From assembly GCF_001678945.1 (NCBI RefSeq), contig NZ_CP015124.1:434001-498000 (forward strand): a stretch of DNA of 64,000 nucleotides, written 5' to 3'. The notes under the pieces are model-generated. The model saw nothing but the letters and a program-made list of their open reading frames with translations, did no database searches and was not told where the DNA came from. This document shows positions 47,355-54,053 of the stretch, one piece after another. This DNA comes from Phaeobacter gallaeciensis. Lineage in GTDB: Bacteria > Pseudomonadota > Alphaproteobacteria > Rhodobacterales > Rhodobacteraceae. A program made the translations under genes and the position numbers. How positions within the stretch are numbered: position 1 is the first letter of the stretch; every line of letters starts with the position of its first letter.

Positions 47355-47999
47355 CTAGTTTTTCCCCATCTCGGTCAGATGCCCCGATTTGATCCAGACA
47401 CGCGCCCCATCTGGACCCGCTTTGGCATCCAGTTGCCCGCCCGGCGGAAGGCGTAGCCAGTCCCAGCGGCCAAAGGTTTCATCCCCATCCTGATAGCTTC
47501 CTTCCAGCACAAACAGCTCAGCGCCGCCCTCGGCCGTGAAGGAGACTTCCAGCCCGGGGGCCCAGTTCACCAAACACACATCCTCGTGCGGATCGGAGTA
47601 AAGCGGCAGGTGCGGATCCTGCGCCTCAGTGGTGTCGACATGAACAGTCTGGCGGTCTTCGGGATCGAACTGGTGCAGTTTCACCAGGATCATCGCGCCA
47701 TCTGCGGCCGCTGGCGCGTGGCGGGACGTGGGCGGGTTGCGCACGTAGGAGCCAACCGGGAAGTCCCCCGTTTCGTCCTGAAATACGCCGTCCAGCACGA
47801 GGTATTCCTCGCCGCCGTCATGGGTATGCGCGGAAAAGGACGAGCCCGGCGCAAAGCGCACGATAGTCGTGGCGCGGGCAACTTCCTCGCCGATCCGGTC
47901 AAGCATCTTCCGCTCGACCCCGGCAGCCGGGCTTTGCACCCAGGGAATATCGTCAAAATGAACCGCGACACGCTGTGAAAAATCGGCATTGATCCGCAT
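47355..47999 (-). CDS. Cupin (ChrR-like) protein
   Basis: A 214-residue double-cupin protein. First domain: VRFAPGSSFSAHTHDGGEEYLVLDGVFQDE with the HTH..E metal ligands and a second His in TSRHAPAA. The second domain has GGAELFVLEGSYQDGDE. The fold resembles the anti-ECF ChrR cupin, but no zinc anti-sigma N-terminal domain or adjacent sigma gene is present. Substrate unknown. Divergent in sense from nothing; it stands alone between preT and ridA. Confidence 0.8.
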   Translation of the reverse strand: MRINADFSQRVAVHFDDIPWVQSPAAGVERKMLDRIGEEVARATTIVRFAPGSSFSAHTHDGGEEYLVLDGVFQDETGDFPVGSYVRNPPTSRHAPAAADGAMILVKLHQFDPEDRQTVHVDTTEAQDPHLPLYSDPHEDVCLVNWAPGLEVSFTAEGGAELFVLEGSYQDGDETFGRWDWLRLPPGGQLDAKAGPDGARVWIKSGHLTEMGKN

Positions 48000-48119
48000 C
48001 TGTGACTCCCCTCATCTGTCGGGGACAGATCTGGGGTATCCCGGGGGAATTTCCAACCGAATTCACCAAATTGTGTGTCGGCGGGCCAAAAACCAAAGGC
48101 ATCTGGCCCGGCAGAGAGA

Positions 48120-48518
48120 TCAGTTCGAAAGAACCGCAGTGGCTTCGATCTCGACCTTGGCTTCATCCTCGACCAGCGCCGAGACCACAACCATCGTCAT
48201 GGCTGGGAAGTGATAGCCCATCACGTCACGGTAGGCTTTGCCCACTTCGGCCTGATGCGCCATATATTCCGCCTTGTCGGTGACATACCATGTCAGCCGG
48301 GTGATATCGCTGGCCGCGCCGCCCGCGGTCTCGACCACATCGAGGATATTGCGCAGCGCCTGGCTCATCTGACCGATAAAGTCTTTGGCCTCAAAGACCT
48401 GATCTGCGGTCCAGCCGATCTGCCCGCCAACGAACAGCAGTTTGCCCTCGGCGACCATGCCATTGGCATAGCCCTTGGCCGGCTTCCAGCCTTCGGGGTG
48501 CACATTGATTGCGGGCAT
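48120..48518 (-). CDS. RidA family protein
   Basis: A 132-residue YjgF/RidA-type protein, which hydrolyses reactive enamine/imine intermediates. PAINVHPEGWKPAKGYANGMVAEGKLLFVGGQIGW, then LRNILDVVETAGGAASDITRLTWYVTD and VEIEATAVL. The catalytic Arg common in RidA (R105 type) is not obvious, so it may belong to another Rid subgroup. GAGGAGACAGG precedes ATG 48518, chosen over an ATG five codons earlier. Confidence 0.88.
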   Translation of the reverse strand: MPAINVHPEGWKPAKGYANGMVAEGKLLFVGGQIGWTADQVFEAKDFIGQMSQALRNILDVVETAGGAASDITRLTWYVTDKAEYMAHQAEVGKAYRDVMGYHFPAMTMVVVSALVEDEAKVEIEATAVLSN

Positions 48519-48672
48519 TGCCTGTCTCCTCAATTCGGTTCTGTTTGCAGTGCTGCTGGCAATATCCGCCAGCGCGCAAAGTATTTCAAGCTTAAAATTT
48601 CATACCTGAAGCGATTTGCATAACAGGCGGCTTCCGTGCAGCGCCCTGCGGCGCTGATACCAGGGGCCAAAG

Positions 48673-48703
48673 AAAAACCGCGCACCCAAAGGAGATGCGC
48701 GGT
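48673..48703 (-). terminator. Terminator of the GapR-like gene
   Basis: Minus strand ACCGCGCA-N11-TGCGCGGT followed by TTTTTCTTT, 29 bases after the stop. Confidence 0.85.
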
Positions 48704-48731
48704 AGAATTCAATCTGCAAAGCGGCTGGCAG

Positions 48732-48995
48732 TTACATGCCAAGCGCTTCTTTATACATGTCCAGCACCGCCTCTTCTTCGGCGATGTCGTCCTTGTCCCG
48801 CTTGCGCAGGGCGATAACTTTGCGCATGACCTTGGTGTCATAGCCGCGCGCCTTGGCTTCGGCCATCACCTCTTTTTGCTGTTCGGCGATGTCCTTCTTT
48901 TCTGCGTCCAGACGTTCGAAACGTTCGATGAACTGGCGCAGTTCCCCGGCGGTCACCCGGTAGTTTTCACTCTTTTCGTCTTCGGTCAGATCCAT
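48732..48995 (-). CDS. gapR: GapR/DUF2312 DNA-binding protein
   Basis: An 87-residue nucleoid-associated protein. TAGELRQFIERFERLDAEKKDIAEQQKEVMAEAKARGYDTKVMRKVIALRKR matches the GapR family, which in Caulobacter binds overtwisted AT-rich DNA ahead of polymerases. Coiled coil in the N-terminal half. ATG 48995 with ACGGAG seven bases upstream is chosen over 49013. The family is near-universal in alphaproteobacteria. Confidence 0.93.
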   Translation of the reverse strand: MDLTEDEKSENYRVTAGELRQFIERFERLDAEKKDIAEQQKEVMAEAKARGYDTKVMRKVIALRKRDKDDIAEEEAVLDMYKEALGM

Positions 48996-49209
48996 GTGCG
49001 GCTCCGTCAGCAAGGCATGTCATTGCGGTCGATAAAAGGGGATAGCGGTCCGGCCTGATCACCGCAAGCCGGGAAAGCCCGTCATTGTGCCTTCGGGCGA
49101 TGTTTTGCGCGCTGCGCGGGCCCCTGATACCTGTCTCAGCCTGCAAGCATCTTGCATCCACAAGGCCAATCCGCTACCCGCAGCAGCATGCAAACCGCAG
49201 GAGACTGGC

Positions 49210-49428
49210 ATGTTTGAAATCCTTGTCTGGGTGGGCGCGGCCCTGTCCGTGGGCGGTCTCTTGGGGCTGGTCTGGTGCATCCTGCGCGTCGCAAAGGCGC
49301 GGCGACAGAAACTGGACGACGAGGCGCTGCGCGCCGTGGTGCAATCCGTGCTACCGCTGAACCTTGGCGCTTTGCTGCTGTCGGTGATCGGGCTGATGCT
49401 GGTCATGGTCGGAATTTTCCTGTCCTGA
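49210..49428 (+). CDS. Small two-helix membrane protein
   Basis: A 72-residue protein starting MFEILVWVGAALSVGG with GCAGGAGACTGGC before the ATG. Two helices (ILVWVGAALSVGGLLGLVWCIL; LNLGALLLSVIGLMLVMVGIFL) flank a basic loop ARRQKLDDEALRAVVQSV. Not recognised; conserved small membrane proteins of this design are common in Rhodobacteraceae. A longer frame upstream lacks a ribosome site. Confidence 0.8.
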   Translation: MFEILVWVGAALSVGGLLGLVWCILRVAKARRQKLDDEALRAVVQSVLPLNLGALLLSVIGLMLVMVGIFLS

Positions 49429-49483
49429 CCCCTGCCCTGCGCGCACTCCAAGGCCCCCTGCAATAGAACCTGCAAAACGCCTG

Positions 49484-49512
49484 AAGCGGACCCTACCAAG
49501 GATCCGCTTTTT
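49484..49512 (+). terminator. Terminator after small membrane protein
   Basis: AAGCGGACCC-TACCAA-GGATCCGCTT forms a stem with one mismatch, followed by TTTCG. Confidence 0.75.
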
Positions 49513-49556
49513 CGTTGCTTACAAGTTTTGAAATGACCGCTCCGCGTGGTGGCAGC

Positions 49557-49772
49557 TCAGACCGGCATATTGTCGAACTGATCTTCCACCGCTTCTTCTT
49601 CCAGCTTGGCCTTGACCCGGCGCAGGGTGCCCGGAATGGCCGAGCCCGAAGCGCGCAGCCGGGTCAGCGCGCTGAAGAATTCATCCACCAGCCGTTCACG
49701 TGCCGGCCCCGATGCGGTGCGAATCTGTTTTTCAAGATGCTGCGCATTCTGCAGCAAAACTGCGTCTGTCAT
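49557..49772 (-). CDS. Conserved hypothetical protein, 71 residues
   Basis: Starts MTDAVLLQNAQHLEKQIRTA with GGGAGGATGAAAC before the ATG. Mostly helical and charged (ARERLVDEFFSALTRLRAS, RRVKAKLEEEAVEDQF). No known domain recognised. Normal codon use and a clear ribosome site support it as real. Converges on the membrane-protein terminator. Confidence 0.7.
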   Translation of the reverse strand: MTDAVLLQNAQHLEKQIRTASGPARERLVDEFFSALTRLRASGSAIPGTLRRVKAKLEEEAVEDQFDNMPV

Positions 49773-50099
49773 GTTTCATCCTCCCTGTCGTGCGGAACAT
49801 TCTGGCAGGGGTTTGAAACAGAAATACAGCAAAACTCCTTGATTTGAGTCATCATCGGCGGAGGTTGGCGCAATATCGGGCAAATTGCACAGCAGACAGG
49901 CAATATATCGGCCAAAATACCGGCAAAAACAGCAGTCCCGGATAGATGTTTTGCGCCCCTACAGGACCCGGTTCTGGACGCGATTGAGCCAGATCAACAC
50001 CGCCCTGCCACCGGGACAGCTAAGTTAACCACACGCGAAGGGTTGAAACACATTCTGATTTCAACATATGTATAGTGAAACGCAAGGGAGAGCCCCATC
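49773..50099. promoter_or_regulatory. Control region of the sulfur module with repeated inverted motifs
   Basis: A 327-base gene-free stretch. At 50042-50065 GTTGAAA-N10-TTTCAAC is a perfect 7-base inverted repeat, and the right arm pairs again, imperfectly, with GTGAAA at 50075-50080. These lie 20-58 bases before the start at 50100, a repressor-like position. ArsR-type regulators such as BigR control similar genes in relatives; no such gene is in this window. Confidence 0.5.
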
Positions 50100-50963
50100 A
50101 TGAATCCTATCGTCAAAGCCTTCTTCGACGAAGCGACCAATACTGTTTCCTATGTTGTCCGCGATCCCAACGGCAGCGCCTGTGCCATTATCGATTCGGT
50201 TCTGGATTTCGATCATGCGGCAGGCCGGACCGACACCAGCTCGGCGGATGAAATCATCGACTGGATCACCGCGGAAGGTTTGAAAACCGAGTGGATCCTG
50301 GAAAGCCACGTGCACGCCGACCACCTGTCGGCCGCGCCCTATCTGCAAGAGCGCCTGGGCGGCAAGATCGGCATCGGTGAGAACATCACCATCGTCCAGG
50401 ATACCTTCGGCAAGGTCTTCAACGAAGGCACCGAATTCCAGCGCGACGGCAGCCAGTTCGATCAGCTGTTCAAGGAAGGTGATACCTTCATGATCGGCCA
50501 GCTGCGGGGCGAAGTGCTGCACACCCCCGGTCACACACCGGCCTGCCTGACCTATGTTATCGGCGATGCCGCCTTTGTCGGCGATACGCTGTTCATGCCC
50601 GATTTCGGCACCGCACGCTGCGACTTCCCCGGCGGCTCGTCCGAAACGCTGTTCAACTCGATCCAGAAGATTCTGGCCCTGCCCGATGAAACCCGCATTT
50701 TCGTCGGCCACGACTACAAGGCGCCGGGCCGGGACGAATACGCTTGGGAAACCACGGTCGGAGAGCAGAAAGCGCTGAACATTCACATTGGTCAGGGCAA
50801 AAGCGTCGAAGACTTCGTGTCGATGCGCGATGCCCGCGACGCGACGCTGGGCATGCCCCGGCTGATCCTGCCGTCGCTGCAGGTCAATATGCGCGCAGGC
50901 CAGATGCCCGAGCCGGACGATCAGGGCGATGTCTTCCTGAAGATCCCGGTCAACAAGATCTAA
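50100..50963 (+). CDS. MBL-fold persulfide dioxygenase/hydrolase-like protein (Blh type)
   Basis: A 287-residue metallo-beta-lactamase-fold protein. It has SHVHADHLSAAP (His70, His72, Asp74, His75), HTPGHTPACLTYVIG, VGDTLF with the bridging Asp and FVGHDY with the last His. The pattern matches Blh/ETHE1-like persulfide dioxygenases, which oxidise glutathione persulfide to sulfite. Two YeeE/YedE genes and a DUF442 gene follow, the standard sulfide-response neighbourhood. Confidence 0.88.
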   Translation: MNPIVKAFFDEATNTVSYVVRDPNGSACAIIDSVLDFDHAAGRTDTSSADEIIDWITAEGLKTEWILESHVHADHLSAAPYLQERLGGKIGIGENITIVQDTFGKVFNEGTEFQRDGSQFDQLFKEGDTFMIGQLRGEVLHTPGHTPACLTYVIGDAAFVGDTLFMPDFGTARCDFPGGSSETLFNSIQKILALPDETRIFVGHDYKAPGRDEYAWETTVGEQKALNIHIGQGKSVEDFVSMRDARDATLGMPRLILPSLQVNMRAGQMPEPDDQGDVFLKIPVNKI

Positions 50964-51074
50964 CACCAGAACCCCGGTTGCAGCGCCGCGCCCCTGTTGG
51001 CCCGGCGCTGCAGCTTCAAAACACGCGCTGTCAGCACGAATATCCGCAGCGCAAAGACCAAGGAAACGCGAACA

Positions 51075-51503
51075 ATGGAAACAGACTGGATCTGGGGCCT
51101 CGTCGGAGGCGGTATTATCGGCCTCGGCGGTGCCGTCTACCTTTTGGGCAATGGCCGGATCATGGGCGCCAGTGGTATTTTTGGCGGGCTCATCGATGGC
51201 AGCGGCTGGAACACCCTGTGGGAACGGCTGGCTTTTCTGGTCGGCGTGATCGTCACCCCGCTGATCCTCTGGCCGATCTATAACGTTGAGATCGACACCC
51301 ATATGACCACCAATGTTGGTGTGATCATTGCGGCCGGCCTTCTGGTTGGCGTCGGAACCCGTATCGCAAATGGCTGCACCTCCGGCCACGGGGTATGCGG
51401 AATTTCCCGCCTGTCCCTGCGCGGCATCGTTGCCACCGTTTTCTACATTCTGGCCGGTGGTCTGACCCTGGCCATTTTCCGTCACGTTCTGGGGCTGATC
51501 TGA
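51075..51503 (+). CDS. YeeE/YedE-family protein, first half-transporter (PmpA-like)
   Basis: A 142-residue membrane protein with about four helices. [22 protein letters not shown] is the conserved cysteine motif of YeeE/YedE (thiosulfate or sulfur-species uptake). [15 protein letters not shown] [13 protein letters not shown] near residue 30. The start overlaps no gene; the stop overlaps the second half by one base (TGATG). Works presumably as a pair with the next gene. Confidence 0.9.
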   Translation: METDWIWGLVGGGIIGLGGAVYLLGNGRIMGASGIFGGLIDGSGWNTLWERLAFLVGVIVTPLILWPIYNVEIDTHMTTNVGVIIAAGLLVGVGTRIANGCTSGHGVCGISRLSLRGIVATVFYILAGGLTLAIFRHVLGLI

Positions 51504-51934
51504 TGCGTATTCTTCTTTCTCTTATCGCAGGCAGCCTGTTTGGCGGCGGACTTTTCATTTCCGGCATGACCGACACCACCAAGGTGCAGGGCTGGCTTGA
51601 TGTCTTTGGCAACTGGGACCCGACCCTGGCCTTCGTGATGGGCGGCGCCGTTATTCCGATGTTCTTTGCCTGGCGTCTGACCCATGGCCGCAAACCGCTG
51701 GTGGGCGGCGATTTCCCGACCCTTCCGCGTCCGGAACTGGATCACCGGCTGATCACCGGTTCGGTTCTGTTCGGCATGGGCTGGGGCCTGGCCGGTCTGT
51801 GCCCGGGTCCGGCACTCGCGTCTTTGACCTACAACGGCTGGGGTGGGCTGATTTTCCTTGCTGCCATGTCGGCCGGTATGCTGGCTTCGGCGCCGATCGG
51901 CGTGCAACTGGACCGGATGGCCGCAAAGGCGTAA
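51503..51934 (+). CDS. YeeE/YedE-family protein, second half-transporter (PmpB-like)
   Basis: A 143-residue membrane protein. FGGGLFISGMTDTTKVQGWLDV and GMGWGLAGLCPGPALASL, with the conserved Cys, match the PmpB half. About four helices. The frame is open upstream inside the first half gene; ATG at 51503 matches the family start. Confidence 0.9.
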   Translation: MRILLSLIAGSLFGGGLFISGMTDTTKVQGWLDVFGNWDPTLAFVMGGAVIPMFFAWRLTHGRKPLVGGDFPTLPRPELDHRLITGSVLFGMGWGLAGLCPGPALASLTYNGWGGLIFLAAMSAGMLASAPIGVQLDRMAAKA

Positions 51935-51944
51935 AGGATTGCCC

Positions 51945-52370
51945 ATGCAAGCTCGTGACATAACGCCCCGCTACGCCGTCTCGCCGCAAATTTCGGTCGA
52001 AGACATTCCCGCAATCGCCGAAGCCGGCTTCAAACTGGTGATCTGCAACCGCCCCGATTCTGAGGTTCAGCCGAGCCATCAGGCCGCTGCCATCCGCGCC
52101 GCGGCCGAGGCTGCCGGGCTGCGCTTTGAAGAATTGCCGCTGACGCATCAGACCATGACGCCGGAAAACGTCGCGCGCCAGCGCGAGCTTTTCGAAGGCG
52201 CCGAAGGTCAGGTGCTGGCCTATTGCGCATCGGGCACCCGCTCTTCGGTAGTCTGGGCGCTGGGTCAGGCGCAGGAGATGTCCACCGACGAGATCCTCGC
52301 CAAAACAGCGGCGGCGGGTTACGCGCTGGATGGTTTGCGTCCTGCGCTTGAGGCTGCGGGCAAGTCCTGA
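51945..52370 (+). CDS. TIGR01244/DUF442 sulfur-transferase or phosphatase-like protein
   Basis: A 141-residue protein of the DUF442 family. VSPQISVEDIPAIAEAGFKLVICNRPDSE at the start and the catalytic loop AYCASGTRSSVVWAL, a C-x5-R motif. In some relatives this domain is fused to the Blh MBL domain; here it is separate in the same operon. Ten bases after the YeeE pair. Confidence 0.88.
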   Translation: MQARDITPRYAVSPQISVEDIPAIAEAGFKLVICNRPDSEVQPSHQAAAIRAAAEAAGLRFEELPLTHQTMTPENVARQRELFEGAEGQVLAYCASGTRSSVVWALGQAQEMSTDEILAKTAAAGYALDGLRPALEAAGKS

Positions 52371-52438
52371 GCCGACGCGAGACAGATCAAAGAATTATTT
52401 CCCACCCCCAACTATTAAGACCATCACTCACAACACTC

Positions 52439-52470
52439 AAAGACCTCAGCCCTACGGCTGGGGTCTTTTT
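52439..52470 (+). terminator. Terminator of the sulfur operon
   Basis: AAAGACCTCAGCC-CTAC-GGCTGGGGTCTTT is a 13-base stem with one G-U, followed by TTC. Confidence 0.92.
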
Positions 52471-52550
52471 CATTGCTCTGACATCGAGGGGCGAACTGCG
52501 GATCATGCCCCCCCCCTCTGGCATTTGCGAGGAGTGCCCCCAAATAGCAA

Positions 52551-52576
52551 AACCCGGCATCTAAACATGCCGGGCT
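52551..52576 (-). terminator. Terminator of the FliM-like gene
   Basis: Minus strand AGCCCGGCAT-GTTTAG-ATGCCGGGTT then TTGC; ten-base stem with one mismatch, about 70 bases after the 52648 stop. Confidence 0.7.
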
Positions 52577-52647
52577 CGTGTTTCGCTCATCCTGTTGCGA
52601 ACGGGTCGGGAGGCCGCAGTTCAGCTGCGCCTGCCGTGATCGCCTTG

Positions 52648-53973
52648 TCAGCCAGAGCCAAGTCCAGCCAGTTTGGATATTTCCGCCGCAGCATCATCCG
52701 GGTTGAACTCATCCATCCCGGTGTCCGGCAACGCGGGCAAATCGCCTCCGAGGCCACCGCCCAGATCCCCGCCGAAGTTGCCGCCAAGATCTCCTCCTCC
52801 AAGGGCCGCCGCAAAATCGTTCTCCAGGTCCGCACCCAGATCTCCCCCCATATCGGAGCCGAGGTCACCACCAAGGTTGTTCATATCGCCCAGACCGCCG
52901 GTATCGAAATCACCACCCAGACCGGAACCGAGACCACCGCCGCCCATGCCGCTGTCCAGGGGGTCCTGCAGATCCTCGGCTGCAATGCCAAGATCAAGCG
53001 TGGGCATTTCGTCAGCGGCGGCAGGCATGGCGTCAGCCCCGACACCATCTGCAAACCCGGCTTGATCCGCTTCCATGTCATTCACCAGCTTGGTGCGCGG
53101 CTGATTGAGGCGAACCGCGCGCGCTCCATTCAACTGCCCAAGGCGCCCTTGAGCGATCGACTGACCGCTAACCGCCTGAAGATCCGTTTCATAAAGGAAT
53201 GCCTGATCCAGCGGCAGCAGATCGCCAGTCTTCAATCCGGAAAATTCGTTGAGCGGCACCCGCATCTTGCAAAGAACGGCGGACAATTCGGCCCGCATGG
53301 CCCCAAGGTTGCGCCCAAGCGACGGACCGGAGCCGCCCCCCTTGCCCAGTTCCTCGGGCGTGGGTTCGGGCAGGATCAGGTTCAATTCGCCCTGCATGGC
53401 GCCGATGGCCAGATCAACAGTAAGGGTCAGAACGCGATAATCGTCGGCTTCAAGCCCCAGGGCCAGACTGCGCAGGTCCTCGACTTGGGCGCCAAACTGA
53501 TAGCCAGAGAAGATGGCCTGGTCGGATTGGCCTTCCAACATCACGACCACCTTTTTCAAGGCGCTTTCGAGGAAGTCGGCCGTCATCGCAGCATCGGTCG
53601 GTGTGTAATGCCGCTCTGTAGGGGTTTTCCCCATGACCTGACCAATGGTCTGCTTCTGGATCAGAGCAGTGACGAGGGCGGCGTCCATTGTCGCAGCGCC
53701 AAGACGGCCATCAGGGCCATCCAGAACAACCAACAGATGCTTGTCAGACAGCATCTCGGGCAGTTCATCCGACGCACGGTTCACCTGGCGTGCAGCCAGA
53801 ACCGCAAGCGGCAGTTCGCACAGCTCGGCTGCTGCCCGCGCAAGCGACCGCCGCAGCGCCTTGAGCGTCAGCGAACTGCTGAATGCTCCCGACCCCTCTT
53901 TGGTTGCCGCCAGCTTGCGGGCAAGAACCCCTGGCTTGCTTCCTGTCGAATCCTGTGTCGTCGTGTCAGACAT
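52648..53973 (-). CDS. FliM/FliN-family (SpoA-domain) protein with Gly/Asp-rich tail
   Basis: A 441-residue protein. The N-terminal and middle parts (about 30-200) resemble the FliM middle domain (LKALRRSLARAAAELCELP, VDLAIGAMQGELNLILPEP). A SpoA domain (about 225-295) has MRAELSAVLCKMRVPLNEFSGLKTGDLLPL, as in FliM/FliN C-termini. Residues about 341-415 are a low-complexity tail of GGDLG-type repeats. FliM normally ends after the SpoA domain. No other flagellar gene is near. It may be a flagellar motor switch protein of Roseobacters or a divergent paralogue. Confidence 0.8.
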   Translation of the reverse strand: MSDTTTQDSTGSKPGVLARKLAATKEGSGAFSSSLTLKALRRSLARAAAELCELPLAVLAARQVNRASDELPEMLSDKHLLVVLDGPDGRLGAATMDAALVTALIQKQTIGQVMGKTPTERHYTPTDAAMTADFLESALKKVVVMLEGQSDQAIFSGYQFGAQVEDLRSLALGLEADDYRVLTLTVDLAIGAMQGELNLILPEPTPEELGKGGGSGPSLGRNLGAMRAELSAVLCKMRVPLNEFSGLKTGDLLPLDQAFLYETDLQAVSGQSIAQGRLGQLNGARAVRLNQPRTKLVNDMEADQAGFADGVGADAMPAAADEMPTLDLGIAAEDLQDPLDSGMGGGGLGSGLGGDFDTGGLGDMNNLGGDLGSDMGGDLGADLENDFAAALGGGDLGGNFGGDLGGGLGGDLPALPDTGMDEFNPDDAAAEISKLAGLGSG

Positions 53974-54053
53974 ACGTCGTGAACCTGAACCCTTAGCGCC
54001 TGTTGTCTCTGTTTTAGACTACGGAGGGTTACCAAGATCTTTATTTCTGGGCT

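Noticed and set aside
52660-52940. Repeated codon blocks in the FliM-like tail as a possible CRISPR or DNA repeat
   Set aside because: The repeats are in-frame Gly/Asp/Leu codons of unequal length with no spacer structure; they are a protein low-complexity tail.
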